The notes: generated from the sequence alone by a model not told the origin. DNA of 64,000 nt from Marasmius tenuissimus (GCA_029532415.1 JAQOTA010000047.1:2852001-2916000), one strand, 5' to 3'; numbered from the stretch's first letter, positions 33,684 to 48,600 are shown. Program-made: numbers and translations.

Positions 33684-36499
33684 ACCCATGGAGTAGACTT
33701 ACTACTTCTGGCCTTTTAAACCCCGCGACGACCGTGAAGGTTGTGGTCCTGCGAGGGCCACCGACTCAAGTAAGCGTACACTGGTGGGGAGAAACCGGTT
33801 AGCCCAGCTCAACCACGACTCAGTGATCGAGCTATTTACATGCAATGTGATACCCACAGATGGACCGATCATTTTTGCAGCAATGGACGAAAAGCGCCGG
33901 TTTTCGAATTGATCTGGGGGTTGGCTGCATGGATCAGGGTGATAGCGCCGATAGGAAAATATGCACCTTAATCGTCAATACAGCCTAACATACACTCTCA
34001 ACCCTGGATTTCTCCCAAACTTTTGGGTTCTCCGAGAATAACTCCAAGTCTCGAGTCATGAGCTAGCTGTAATGAAACACTCGTAGCACGTACCCGATCG
34101 GGTTTGCAAATTCGTTCTAATGCACAGTTCTGCATGACTTTGGGCATAACACGCCAGATTCTCGTTTTCAGTCAACGGTTCAACATGTTTCGGGCGTCAT
34201 GTCGAACCGTGTCATGCTGTGCATGTGCGAGTAGGCCGGAGAAAAGTTAAGAGTCAAGAGATCACTTCCAAAGGTCTCGAAATTATTAGAAATGCCCATC
34301 GAGAGATATTACTACCCAGAGACAAAGATAAAATCCAGATGAAGATTCCAGGACTCACGCGAACCCTAAAGCCCAGCAGATTTTCGTGTCCCAAATCGTA
34401 CCAAAGTTCTCCCTAGTCTGGGTAAGACATCCATGAAGGATATAGAAAGGTACTTTGAGCGTCTATTCGGAAATTGAAGAGGCATCCGAGAGTTGTTGTC
34501 CCGGGGAATACAGACAGGCGTCGATGTCGATAGTGGTAATATGGCGGATATGGATAAAGCAGGAGAATTGTGGTGGAAGTCGAGGAGAAAGAATTGTTGA
34601 GATTGAATTCCCGAGAACTCCGAACTCGGACTTTGCCAAAATATCAGGACCGAGTCTCGTCGATTGGATTTGGCCCTGCGTATTCTTGCACCTCAACTAC
34701 CACTGTCCTGAGCGCTGGGGTCATGAGCACGGTACATCTTTCAGTAGCAAGTCTTTAAATTCCTGCAAGTAAAGGTGAACTAGGTAGCCGGCATCCTAAG
34801 GACCAATCTATTGCTTGTAGGAGCTCTTGCTCGGCATTATACCTTCAATCACACTCTAACTGGACGGAAACTCCTACCGCCATCATGGGGTACTCCCGCA
34901 TGTAAGGCTTCAAGCCCCTTTGAGCGCAGAAAACTCAGCAATCCGGTCAAAAACTTGGCCCAATCAAAGTACAGCTTTCGAAGATAACGGTTCTGCTGAG
35001 GCGGCCAGACTACCCAAAATCACGCAGCTCGTTATGGTTTGGAGCTGAATTAATCAGCCAGACGCAGGAGAGTCATCCGAATTTCAAACGGGATTGCCAT
35101 ACCGGGCAGTCTGTCGTTGATAACACACCTCATCAAGGTTGAACATCTCAAAGGCTAGAAAACCTCACTTATCAGCCAGCCCTGAGAATCTCCAGTGTTT
35201 CATTGACCCGCCTGCAGGCTGTGGGTGCACGCTTTACTTGTTATGCGCGCCATTTGATCATAAAACTTCTAGTTTCGGCCCAAACTCATGAGCGTTGCCA
35301 TCACACCGAATTTGTTTAGTCAAAAATTTCGGTCTGTAATTATTGAAGACAAAGAGTGGCTAGCGGACAGGTCCATTGCTTCAAGCGCGATGTTCCGAAT
35401 CGTCGCTTGTAGCTCCAAATTCACGGGAACAATGATGACTGGCTTGGTACGAAGAAATCGAAGTAATTGTACCAGAGTGAGTATCCTCCAAGATTTCAAT
35501 CTCTCTTCCAACCCTCAAGCCGCGTCTAGGTCCCTACCTTTCTGTTTTCCGCGAGTTCAGTCCAATGTTTGAGTAGTTCAAAGTCCAGCCCGAACAATAG
35601 CATGCCCTTTGGTGGCGTGGTCCAAGATGCGTAGGGCAATGCCGGAAGAGCTTGAATATGTCTCGAGCCGCTTATGTACCTCTCCGTACCTTTTCCAGCC
35701 AAGCCCCACGTCGATTCATCTCCACAGCTAAGATCATGTCGGTTTCATCTGAGAAGCCAGGTTTTTGGGCAAACCCGAGCCATCGGAAACGGATAATTAG
35801 ACTGTATAATCCGGGTGAGGCAGTTCGAATAGATGGCAATTTCCACAGGCGACAGCGATGACCATAGAGGTCGCCGGCCTAAACATTTGAGCAATCCTGC
35901 AGACAAACAGGTATCACACCCGTTCAGGATTGTAAATTGTACAAACAGTAGCCTCTCCGATTCGACTTCTCAACTTGTTCTCCTGGTACCACCAAAAGAG
36001 TCAATATTCTAGGTATGGCAACTTTGGCCTAGCTAACCATTGCACCTACCTGACCCTACACATTGTATGATATCATTATCCCTTTGCCCTACATTACTCA
36101 CTATACTCCTCCATACTCCACAACCCTTTGCCTTACTGTTTGTACTTACTCCTACATACATCATGCACAGTTGGACCTACACCATGCACAGTACATTCTA
36201 CTCCATTCTACTATATTCTAGCTATCTAGTACTCTCGTATATAAGCTAGCTAGGAATACCATACTACCTCAGCGGTTTGTTCACCACCGCCTGAGGCTTT
36301 CTGCCTTCTCTCTTTCTCCTGCTCCCTGCAGTATTGCAACTAAAAGTGAGTTTTTGTCTCTTAAACTCGAAGTCCTTGCACACATCTACCTAGCGCTAAC
36401 CCAAGCCCAATGACTGCATGTTGCATTTTTAGATTGGAAGATTTCTGTGCAAGCTTCGACGCCAGGCCTTTTCCGCCCTAATGAAGGCAGTGGGCTCAA
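33684..36499. other. No gene recognised
   Basis: Frames are short. A 63-codon minus-strand frame at 35320-35511 (RTKPVIIVPVNLELQATIRN) is natural-looking but isolated. A run of ACATAC/CTATA-type short words at 36030-36240 is low complexity. Confidence 0.4.
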
Positions 36500-37780
36500 T
36501 CATGACTGCCCCTCCTGAAGTGCCTCAATTTTGCATCGGAACACCTCTACGCATCTCCATCGTACATCTGTGAGTGGTCGGTACTTTATACAATTACCGA
36601 GGAGCTCTAGAATTTAGTCCTTCGTGCTACTCGTGAAGTATCGCCTATCTCTCGGCTATGAAGATGGTTTACTGAGCGAACTTGGTTTAAGCACTCGACG
36701 TCTTACAATAGTTGCGAGCACATACTTGATAGCAAGCTGGTAACGACCCGCACCAAGGAAGCCAGGAAGACCCGGTACATGCGTTTTTTTTTTGTTACCT
36801 CCCCCTCTCCAGTCTGACTCGAATAGGCCGTTACTTTCTCCCGGGGATGAAGCTTCACGACTTTTAATCATTATCTCCCACCCAGAGTTCAGACCATCCA
36901 TGTCCTTTCTGCTAGCAGCCATCAAGATCATATGGATCTTGTAGTCCATACAGACTGTCTACACGGATCTGGACTCTTTGCCACTGTTTCCCGAGTGCAC
37001 CTTACAGTATTATCTAACAAGATTATCTATCATCAAACAAAGTCATCAACACTCTCGAGCTTGCCCTACAGTCAGTCGATGGTATTCTAGCTTCCACTCT
37101 TGATAACTTAGTCGACGTCTCCTCGAGAGCTGATTCACGCTGCTGTATATGCTCATCGGAGTCTCTTCTACGTACCTGTTTGTCTCCGGGCGATGACTTT
37201 TCGGGAGGCGTTGAAAGTGGGTTCTAGTCCGAATTGGCTCGTCTCTGCTAGATTGTCATTGATCATTGGCCTACTTATCGATACCGGGATCGTCGAAACT
37301 TTCGAAGGCGACAAGAGACCTTCGGTGACAGAAGGGATAAAGCTATTCGTTACAGCCCGAAATGTAGTAAATAGTCATTTCACCTTTACTCACCTACACC
37401 CTTCACTGACTCATCACTCAGGACAGGCGGTGGTCAATTGGCCGTTACTGCTTGGTTACTCTCGTCTCAAATTTCCTCCACGGTGTCTGGAGCTTTCGTT
37501 CATTCTCGAGACGGGATTTAACAGCCGAACGTGCAACTATCCACACCACCCGACATTTCGGTAAAACTCAATAGTCGACTCACAGGCAAGGATGCGCATC
37601 CTACCTCTGGATACTTGTTATTCGCCCGCTTATCATTGGACAATAGTGTGATCGAAGGTTTTAATATGCGCCTGCTGTTTCACCGGAAACCTCAGCACAT
37701 GAGCGTATTGAAACGCTCGACAAAGGCGTCGGGTTCACCGACGTCTGGAAGACAGAAACTTACAAATGCATGGTGGTCAT
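36500..37780. repeat. Segmental duplication shared with 24200-25790
   Basis: See the partner copy for landmarks. The plus-strand frame here is open for 123 codons at 37193-37564 and 116 codons at 37531-37881, whereas the partner has stops and an insertion. Confidence 0.65.
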
Positions 37781-39173
37781 CGGTGAGCTACGATTCGACA
37801 TTGGATGAGGGTTTCGCAAATGAGATTGAGGACAACCAAATAATTGACCGAGCACCAGACTTGCCTATTCCCAACCTCTAGGCTTCCACCGTAGTCGTCA
37901 TTTTCAGATGTGGTGAAGATCTTGACAATCTATGTTTTACCTTCAACTTCACGGTTAGGACGCAAACTCGACACCACTTCGACACGCAAACAACCCGTAG
38001 ATTAATTTACAGCTTGCTGTGGGTATGCATGCTCCGAGAATAGGAAGCTAGCGACCCTTCAAGTACGTCCCCAAGGAGAAGGTCATTGAGGTTCCATGGT
38101 TCATCATAAATCGGGCCTGTGCTTTGTCCATTCGCAATGGTGAGTCCAAGTTTGTTGGATCCCTCGTGCCTATCACCTATTCAAATCTTGTTCGGAGAAG
38201 TTATTGCACGGCGAGCGAATCGATAATTTACCCGGCTTGGATTTATAGCCGGTACAGAATCTTCGGGCAGATCAACGAATGTGTTGGGCTCAGGCTACGA
38301 GCTGAACCCCGACGATGAGTACGGTCGAAGACCTTCTGACTGTTTTATTCCGTGTTAACAGTTTTGAAACAATCTTGTGAACTATTGCTTGTAGGGTCAG
38401 AACTTAGAGAGCGAGATTAAACACTCACGGACATGGTTCTTACCACAAGTCGCTGGTTTTCCTCGATGTCTCTAGCTAGAACTCTTAACCCAACCACCGA
38501 CATCACCTGTACGCGTGATCAACCCTACTCCAGACATATTCAAGTACGAGGGTACGACCTACGTTATCTCATTCACTAGTCCATCTCCTATACGGCTACC
38601 CTAGCCGCCGGACTGACAAACTCACCCACCCATTGGCTCGGGTTCGTAGTGTGCTGGTGTCATGGTCAATGCCGAGATTCAACAAGGTGTTGGGGCATTA
38701 CAACGACTGACAGGTACCTACTTACGGCGATGGGGATAGGCATATCCGGAGCCCAGAGCAAGAAAAATGGTTTTCTGACCGTTACCAATTGCTGGGCTTG
38801 AAGGATTTACCGTCTGATATTGTACGTTCCTCGTGTACCTTTCCAGGGCAAAATCAAGCAATACCTTCTGGCTCATTTGCGCAACTGAGATGGACTCTGA
38901 GTCGATAAACTGTATCATAAATTTCGATTGTCTATCCTGGAGGGATAGAACACGTAGGACGCAATAATATCCATATGGTAACAGGTATTCAACGAAATTA
39001 CATATCATAAAATGGATAAATTTAATACACTAAGTAGCTAGGGTTCGGGTAAAACGATATGAATAAGGAGGTCTGAGGTGTCATCAATATTCGGGATCTC
39101 CTGGATTCTCCACTGTATCTAAGTCGCAGCAACCGCTCTGCATCCCCCAGTATCCCGATACCCACAGTACACT
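37781..39173. other. No gene recognised; one isolated open frame
   Basis: A 96-codon minus-strand frame at 38718-39008 (FMIQFIDSESISVAQMSQKV) reads like real protein but no joining exons were found. Confidence 0.35.
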
Positions 39174-41572
39174 TTACGCGATCGTCAACCATTCAAACAA
39201 GGCACAAAGCTCCTCGACATCGGGATCGTTCGTGCTGGTAAGTGGGCTGTCGCAATCATCGAGGGCCTCTTCAAGACCCTCAGACATAGTGGATGGTACC
39301 ATCGCCGGCCGGATGGTCGGAAATGACTCGTAGCCGTTAGATGCAGTTACGGTAGTGTGCTGGGAGATCCTCGGATTGAGATGATCGCCCATCTCAACCC
39401 CGGAATATGAGTTGCCTCGACTATACTCGTCACTGTTGTCACGAAATGCCTATGGAAAAGTTCCTATGTCAGTTCATCTCACCGAAAGAGCAGGTCGAAG
39501 ACGTACCTGATCCAGATATCCTTGGGTATCGGTCGTTCCGAGCCCAGATCCTTTGTCAACTATCCAGCGCTGCCCGTTGGCAGCATTTCGATTCAATTCT
39601 GCGCTATATTCTGGCGACAAATTGTCGATACTGATACCAGGACCGAAAATTGAGTTTTCCTCTGATCCTTGCATGGTTGATCGGTATTCTGGATCGATGC
39701 CGACGACAGATCTATCGAGATCGGTATATCCCTCGAGGTAGGTTTGGCCTGTACACGAAGGTTACGGGATGAATAGACGGCTTAGGATTGAGCCCACCTT
39801 CGCAAACATCCTCGAATCGGTCGTCGTCGTTCTGAGGTTGGAAAACATGGTGATATCCGAGGTGTCGCGCGAAGTCGGTGGTTGTTGGGTCGAAACCTCG
39901 AAGGAGTTGATAGTGATGGAGGGTTTTGTAATGGTCAGTGGACCAAGAGTATGATTTGGAGTCCCAATTACGGAAGCGTACGTCAACAGGAAGGCCGAGG
40001 TTGCAACATGTCTCGGGTGAGAGCTGAGAATGGCCATCTTCGTAGAAGGACCAGTGGTGGAGGGAGGATGTGTTTCCACCGAAGAGGTCGGGGGGAGGTG
40101 GATAAACAAAAAGAAAGACTGGGTGCTGGCGTTGTTGTCGGCACTTGGATGGCGATGGATCGATGTTGCCGTACAACCACGCCCTACGATAGACGAGTTC
40201 TGGGCGATGTTAGCCGGCGGAGGAAGGTAATGTGGAACAATGGCGCACTGAAACCCTCTCGATCATCCTCTAACGAAACCCCTCGAGCATGGAAAACACT
40301 CCAAGCTTGCGAGAGCCAGGCCTCCTCTACGCCCCAATTCCACTCCAACGCAAGCCATTCATCTCCATCGAGTCGGAATCTACCCATGGGTTCAGATAGA
40401 GCGGCCTATGATTTTTGAGGAACGCACCTTGTCCATCCATTCTCCAAATACGTCCACTCCACGAGATTGTCCTCCAAACTCCCCCAGACGTTGTTTGCGA
40501 CGGCGATGGGGGTTTTGGTCAGATCCGAAAACACAGTCGGCCGATCGACAAGTTCAGGCACGCCTTTGTCATCATAACCGTCACCAATTGACCTCACAAA
40601 CGCATCATCGGCTTCCTTCGACTTGAGACTCGCCAAGAACTGCAAGAAAGTCTCCTCCTGAATAAGGTTGCTGGTGGACGGCAGGCCCTCAATCCCCAAT
40701 ACCTGATGATGTAGCATGTTGGGCGGCGGTCCCTCTGGACCACGGCATATCATCCCTCTCCTAGGATCCATCCACAACTCTGTGAGATCGCAGTCCCATT
40801 GCATCTATATTTATGTTATTCGACTTTCTCATTGCATTGTATTGGCCACGTACATGCAAACTACAGAGGAATGCGCGACCCATCCAGCTTAATTTGCTCG
40901 CAAAATTCGCAAGCGGTATGAGGTCTACGTTGGATTGTCAATAACGTCAGAACACTTCCACAGTGACAAATCATACCGTGCCAAAGAACCATAGATGGAA
41001 CCGTTCCATCGTCAAATGCATATATCTGAGCAAGCTCGGAGGACCTGAAGATCCTCAATGTTCAAGTATTATCAAAATTTGGCTCGACTTACTGTTGTCC
41101 TGATAGCTGGCGGAACTCCTCTCTGAATGCCTTTCGGTATAACACATTTTAGCTCCAGTTCAACAGACATATCGTGTTCCACTTACCCGCCGTGCATTTC
41201 GTCCACTGTAAGAGACCGCTGTAAACTCACCCCCCACCCCGATCAACTTTGCAGTACAAACTGTCTTGACCACTTCCCGTGGGCACTGACATTCCTCCCC
41301 CCACCGATAATGAACATCACACCGACCAAGAACCTGACAAATATCCCGTAGCCTACATATATGGCCTCGCTTGACATTCTCATACTGTGTGCGGGGTCAG
41401 ATTTACGTTCGTTTCATAAATGAGATTGACTCACGTCGTCGAATATAGTACGTTTCTTTCTTTCTCGTCGGGTAACTGGGTGATGGTGTATGTGCTGGTC
41501 ACCAAGGACGCTATTGAACTGCCCCCGGGTAATAGAGGTCCCTTGTGCATTATAGAAGAAAGATTGAGACAT
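39174..41572 (-). CDS. Paralogue D of the array, complete, 644 residues (unknown function)
   Basis: Seen: ten exons at 41435-41572, 41187-41384, 41093-41130, 40977-41044, 40854-40924, 40428-40804, 40255-40379, 39798-40199, 39507-39748 and 39174-39449, 1935 nt in phase. The start gives MSQSFFYNAQGTSITRGQFN, the short exon 1 with a changed glycine motif. Exon 2 is Cys-rich (YENVKRGHICRLRDICQVLG). The middle follows the family pattern (ELWMDPRRGMICRGPEGP, AWLSQAWSVFHARGV, HPVFLFVYPPPPD, FARHLGYHHVF). The last two exons encode a tail unlike B, C and F; it is acidic and ends DVEELCALFEWLTIA, reminiscent of an activation-domain tail, though that is only a resemblance. D is closest to A, including upstream DNA. 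Confidence 0.87.
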
Positions 41573-43230
41573 TTTGGGGATTGGGGTGGGTTATGGGGAG
41601 AAGGGCTGTGGTGGTGGTGGGGAGGTCAGGAAGGGTATATGTGTGAATAGCGCCAGTTGAACACGCTGTTTACACATGTTGGAAGAAATGAATCGAAACT
41701 TCCATTCTCGTGACCACGGCACTGGTATCCTATTATCCGAGAGTGGAAAGAGATCATCGAGATGTGATATGGTCTGGCTGACAGGACGAAATGGGGTCAG
41801 TGCGCCGTTATCGGGATGTAAGGGCGTAGATAGCGTCAAAATTGACGCTCACAACTAAATCCTCGCCATTATACCATCCAGTGATCGCACAACTGATCAT
41901 AAACCTACTTCAACTTTTGTTTTTGGACCATCTGAGAATACGGGACGTCCAGGGACTGTATGAGTTATAGAAATCCGGGGCGGGGAGAAAGGTGAGTTTG
42001 GACTTGCAACGCACATTGCTCATCAACTCGAGATCTGGCGCCAATCTGGCACCCTGTTTTGGATCTTGCCATCACCGTATCTCACGCTGGGCGCTCCGTT
42101 TACTACGTCAAGCTCAAAGGTCAGCCAGAACGGTTCACGAGTACCAGGCGGCAGGATATACCTTCTCACTGCGTCCCAAAGTGCATAAACTCGCGCTTAG
42201 GGTGCCGCTTTTTCATCCCGGGTTGATTTTTATCTGTTCGAAGGCTGTTTCACAGCGGCTGACGCTCAGCTGAAGTTTGCCTGTACCCAATGCCAAAAAT
42301 TATCAGTATCTTAGGACTTGAAGTCTGTCTTTTAATCACATCTGTCGCTGATCATTCTGCGAGAGGTGATGATGAGGTTGACTGTTCGTGAAACACCAGA
42401 GAAAAATTGCACAAAGTAAACCATAAACCACGGGTAAATATTCAAATGCCAAACCACCACAATTCCGACCCAAACCGCGCTCGAGCCCTTTGATATGAAT
42501 ATGAAGGACTACATTGAGACTGAAGTTATCCCTCTTCGTGAGGAATTCGAGAGGTGATCAAGAGTCATTATCTCGGTCACTGGGCAGTGCTGATCAGTCG
42601 TTGAATACCCTAGCTACAGTATCTGGATCTGAATTTTGCTTGAATCGAGACTGGTTTCTTGCAACTAGAGTATCAGTTGGCAATCGTATCCTTCACCCTC
42701 TACTTGTGAGTGCTTTCGGATTGAGCGCTGTGCCTATGATAGAAGTAGAGGAGAAAGAAGCAGTGAGTTCAAATTCGGGAAACTCCGACCTCGGCTGGAC
42801 GACGGTCGGAACTATCAACTCGTATCGCGGTACGCTCATTATGCCGTATCCTCAGCCAACAGGGTTTTGTCTTCCTGTTCATTTTAACAGGTCGTTTAAC
42901 GGTTGGTATAACCATTGAATAGGCAGGGGGATGGAAAAGAGACAAGCCATTCCCTCGGTGAGTCGGGGGTCCTTTTTCTACTTGTCAAGACTCAATTGAT
43001 TTTGCTCCATCCACACTCGCGATTATTCTGGTGTCTGTATCTAATTGAGCTTATAGATTGTTGAAGCACAATCCCCCTCGAGCGCAAAAAAAGGGAGACC
43101 ATGACTTCCAAGTAAAACCGACTTTGTACCGTTCAAATTGGTCACGCCTTCCCGGATCTCAATCAAATGAGCATCAAATAAGCGTCCAATACGGCCCTCT
43201 GAGAGCCCAGTATCTGTTGGAGATCCCCAA
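41573..43230. repeat. Upstream flank of D, duplicated upstream of A
   Basis: Matches 1049-2710. The plus-strand 134-codon frame at 42514-42918 has no open counterpart in the A flank and is not called. Confidence 0.6.
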
Positions 43231-45632
43231 TAGCCTAGTCAAAAAATGTCTGGTTCTCTTTCACTCATTTTCTGTCAAATACTGACATTGAGACATACTG
43301 AGTTAGGGACACGTCCACGGTTGTGATCCTCGCAAAGATACATTTTAGTGTATTGATCTCGACGTGAAGGACTCTGTTTCAACAGTGAACACAAGACTCG
43401 TGGGTTGATCCTTTACGTTCATAGCGATCGCCGTCGTTGTGTAAAAAATACCGGATCAGCACCATATGTGCACGAACAAGTCGGTATGTGTTCTTCGTAC
43501 TTTCCAAGTCTGAGTACCAACTGATCATGAATCGTTTTTAACTTGCGATGTGAACTTTTGCTGTCCGGGTGCCCAAATGCACATTTAGCATCGCTTAAGG
43601 CCAGTCTCTCCTCAGCATAACGGGTCAAAGACGGTGGTAGTATGATGATGTCTCCTGCAGAAGATTCTTGCATCTTCTACGAGGCGGTCGCCGATGTTCA
43701 GAGAAAGAGAACCAGAGGAGAATACATGGGTGTTTTGGTTGTAGCTGAGAGGGTTTCCGTTGCATTCAACAACTCTCACACATGCCAATCAATTCTCAAT
43801 AGCTATAGCTTCATGCCAACGAACAAAGATCCGTGATTCCAGGTGTCTATTATTCAAACCTCCGAATGTGCCTCAAGTAGTCTCAAATTTTTCTTCCCAG
43901 TCGGCCCTAGACCGGTGAACCAAGGCTTAACCATCGCTGGCCAGCACAACAGCCGCCTACATTTCTATATCTAACGTTATGAATGCTTTAGCAAGATGGT
44001 ACTCACTACTACCGGGTAGTACGTCCCCCTCATAGACCGTCTCTACGACTGGCTGAGGGAAATTAAATTTGGACATTACCTCGCTGACTTTACGTGCGGA
44101 AAAGCAGTCTCCTCGTCTACGTATGCTCGACTGCTGGATGTGGCCATCTAAAACATCAGTATCAAGCTTTCGGACAGAACCCTGTGAATGATCCTTCGGC
44201 ACGTCCTGGGTACTCACTGGGTACGCATTGATCTCCAGATTTCGTGAGGCAGAACCTAGCAACGTCAATGGGGGTCAGATATCAGAAGCTTCAAGGAGCC
44301 CCGAGCTACTCATCGAAAATTACGACTGGCAACGGCTACACCGGACCTCGCTATTATGTTTGAAAGGTATCCTTGTTCCCTATGAAGCTTCATTCAGGTA
44401 AGTTCATACTTACCCCCCGCAATCGACACAGCTTATTTCTCGAGAACCCTCTCATATAGAACTGCTGTTCTCTCCAGTGTCGAGCAACGTGCTGGAAACG
44501 GTGTGCTCATTTGAGGTAATCACCAATCTTTGATGTACGATTCTTCTCGTGCTTACATTGGATACCAGACAACGAATACGGGCGGATAGACGGGTATCGT
44601 CAGTCCTTCCCTTCAACGTTAGGAGCCTTACAATTGCTGACCAGGCTTTCGACCTATGTAAATGGTCAATACTAAACTATTGAGGCTGTGATGACAGTGA
44701 CCAGTTTCTCGTGTGCGTCCCGAAAGACTGCAAAAATATATCCCAATACCTGCTGAATACCTGCTACTTATATTTGTGCTAATGGCCGGATATCGTCAAT
44801 TGTTATCGGAATGTGTTGCTTATCACACGAAGGCGACAGAATCCCAATATTCTACGGGTACTCACCTTTCCCCTCGCTCAATTCTGGTATCATCCATCAT
44901 GATCTCGCCTCGAGGCTACGGATATTGGCTTAATATCCTTATCTATTCAGAGCACTACAGAAAGAGACATCGGATTTATGAAGTCTGAAAATGGTTTGAG
45001 GGCCAACACGATGCGTACCGACGGGGCCTCGCACCTAGATGGCTGGATCGGGTACGTATTCATACCAGTCAGCTATTCCCAAGCCTCATGTTGGCTTTGT
45101 TTCATAGCGACAGATACCTGGGAGACCGGCTGAGACTGAATAGTGAATGCAGATCCCTCAAGCACGAATCATACTTCTGGGGTTTCCAAACTGATAAACC
45201 GTAGTGCCGATGAAGAAATGAGGGCCTTGACGCGTGTTGTGTAGTCGGGTTTATATTCTTACCTTTTCCCGACACCAATAGATTATCTATGTGGATACCT
45301 GCACGTTGTAAGATATATACAAAAAGTATTATCACGAGGCATCTCATAGGTACTAGAACAAACTGCGATCTGTTCTCCTGTTAATGTCCTTGACTATAGG
45401 TCTTACCAGGGGTTAATGGTGCGGTACAACATTCAGCATCATGCCCCGAAATCCGAACTACATATGTATTTCCAAGCGATATATATCGAAGATTGTACAA
45501 CTCATGAATCATCCATCATTGTACGATAACGAGACTACGAGTAATCAAGCAGAGATGAAGTAGAGAGAAAACAGATACGAGGGCCCGTAAAGACAAACGG
45601 TGAGCCCAAATTTACTATGTATGACATTCGCA
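43231..45632. other. No gene recognised
   Basis: The most natural-looking frame is minus-strand 43957-44268 (FNFPQPVVETVYEGDVLPG); just upstream of it the minus strand reads VLPHEIWRSM after an acceptor, which resembles the start of an F-box. No full model could be built. Confidence 0.35.
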
Positions 45633-48600
45633 TTACTGCCACTCTGCGCCAGTCTCGTTACACCACTTGTTCGATCCCCAGTACCCAGAGGAAGATCCCG
45701 ATTGATCATACGAGGATGTATCAGCATGGCCCATCCACTGGTGGGAGAAGACCGGGTGCTGATGCTGCTGGAAATGCGAAACAGAACCGTTCCAGTCATA
45801 TTGGGGACTGAAAGAACCTTCACCGTGAGAGGTGAAGCTCGAAGGGTTTCTCGGGCCATGCGGGGAGTAAGGAAGATAAGTCTGATTAGTGGTATGCGAT
45901 GGGCAGGGATGGTAGAGCTGGGTCGATGAAGAACGTGTTTACGGCGGAGGATGGTATGTCTTGGGCCAACCCCGACCATCCAACTCTCTCGGGAGTTCCA
46001 TCACCGGACGTGGAGCGGATAGTGGGGGTGGTATTGACCGAGTATGTGCTCGGATCGGTGTATGCAGAGTCAGGAGTTGTGTCCGAGTTGTTGTCCTGAG
46101 AGAAGTACGAGTTGAATGGCGGTGGTGAATTGAAAGAGCTTGCTGCTGTGTTGTGCGGCATTCTGAAAGATGCTGCCGGGTGAATATGGTAAGGTGGAGC
46201 AAATGTCATGATCGGGGATGGTATGCTCTCACCTCTCGTAGAGATGCGGGGATGGTGGTAGAAGAAATGGGAAGGGGGGGTTGGATTGCCAAAGGCTGTG
46301 TCACCATGTGAATAGACTCGCCATTGGTTCTCAGAGGAATACTCGAGGGAACTTGGGTAGGTTCTTCTGGGGAGCGGACGTATGAGCCGCGAGGCTACTA
46401 CATCCTCCATGGCCTGCTCATATACAGTGGTATCACTCTTGTGGTAGAACTCCTTTGGGTACGCTTATGAGACAAAAGAGTGAAAATGAGGCACCAAACG
46501 CACCTGGGTGGGATGAGTGCGAGTCTGTACTCTGCCAATGCCCCTATCACTCCTCTGCCGTTTGCTGGCAACGCCGTGCTGCGAGCCTGCTGCAAAGTCG
46601 TCACCTATAGCCTGTAAATCAATGGGGGAAGACAAGTTGCTGACTGGTCCGAGGTCTTGCTCGTCCAATGGGTCTTCTGGTGTAGTGCTATTAACGGATT
46701 TGCCGAGGTTGGTGTGGGATTCGGCTGAAATGGAGATTCAATAAGTACGAAGGTGAGAGAGTGGAGGAAAGGTGGAGAGCTTACGCGTACAGCTGTCAAC
46801 CTCTGTGAACCGATCGTCTTCACCCAGAGGTTGAAAGATGTTTCTGTCGTATCCAAAATGTCGCGCAAAGTCGGTGGTCGTTGAATCGAAACCTCGAAGG
46901 AGCCGGTATTGATGAATGAGTCGTAAGTTGCTGGACCACGAGCGTGATCCGCAAGGCCGATTGTTGAAATTCAGCTTGAAAGGGAGGCCGAGGTTGCGAC
47001 ACAACTCAGGTGAGAGCTGAGGTTGGCTGTCTTCTTGGAAAGACCAGTGGTGAAGGAGAGATGTTTTGCCGTGCGTGAGGTTAGGGGGAGGTGGATAGAT
47101 GAAAAGATAGATTGCTTGCTGGCGTCGTCGTTGGCATTCAGATGGGGTTTTGTAGATGTTTTCTTCTAACCACCCTTGGGGATACGCGAGTACTGGGTGA
47201 TGTTTAGTGAGTGGAAGGGGGAAAATGAAATGAGAACACACTAAAACCCTCCCGAGCAACCTCCAACGAAATCCCTCGGGCATGCAAAACACTCCACCCT
47301 TGTGAAAGCCAGGCATCGCCCGCGTCCAAATTCAACCCCAACCAAAGCGGTCCATCTCCATCGAGTCGGAATCTAATTGTGGATGTTAGACAGAGTGGCC
47401 TATAATTTGTGAGAAGCCCACCTTGTTATTCCATTCTCCAAACACGTCCGATCGACGAGATTGTCCTCCCAACTCTCCCAGACATTATTTGCGACAGCAA
47501 TGGGGGTTTTGGTCAGAGCCGAGAAAATGGTTGGCCGATCGACCTGTTCAGGCATGTCTTCATCATCCGAAGCCAAATACATTGCGTCAAAAAACACGTC
47601 ATCAGCTTCCTTCGACTTGTGACTCGCCAAGAAGCGCATAAGAACATCCTCCTGGAGAAGCTCGGCGGTTGGTGGCAGGTCTTTAATATTCAACGAACCC
47701 ACAGGAAGATGAGAAAACGGTCCCTTCGGACCATGGCATATCACCCCTCTGCTAGGATCCAACCACATCTCCGCATCCCAACACCCCCATTGCATCTAAA
47801 TCTGTATTCATCAACGGTTCAGCTATGCTACATTGACCACTTACATGCAAACTCCGGAGATACCGTTGACCCAACAACCCCACATTTCCCACCAATTGTG
47901 TAAGGGGTACAAGGTCTGGAAGATATCAAGTCAACTTCGGAGATCACAATGAATGCACGCACTTACTATGCCAAAGAACCACTGAGGGTATCGTCCCGAT
48001 GTCTAGACCATATATCTGGGCGGCTTCTGATGACCTGAGAACCCTTCAGTATCCGAGCAGATTTAAAATCCCACTTGACGTACAGTGATTCCGAGACCTT
48101 GAGAAATTCCGCCTCGAATGCCTAGCCACACAAACAAACCTTAGCCTCAGATTAAGCAGGATACAACACACAATTCACCTTGCGTGCATCTCTTCCGTTG
48201 TAAGATATCGCCGTAAACTCGCCCTCCGCCCCCATCAGCTTTGCGGTACAAACTGTTTTGGTCACTTCACGTGGGCACCGGCACTCTTGCCCCCACCACG
48301 AATTATCACATTCACAGGCCCTCAGAACCTGGCAAATATCTCGAACTCTACAGATGTCACCGCGCTTGAGGTTCCGAAACTGTGTAGTAGATCGGGTTCT
48401 GCTCAATCACTCAAGATATAGGCAACTCACGTCATCAAACTTGGTGTGTTCCTTCTGTTCGTGTTGGACAACTTGATTGATCTGGTTTCCATTGATATTT
48501 ACGGTCGTTGTCATCGTCCTCGAGCTGGTTGCTTGAGTCATCGGCTGCGGGCCATTTGCAGAGGGGAAGCTTGAGGTTGCTCCTTCGGGTACTCGAGAGA

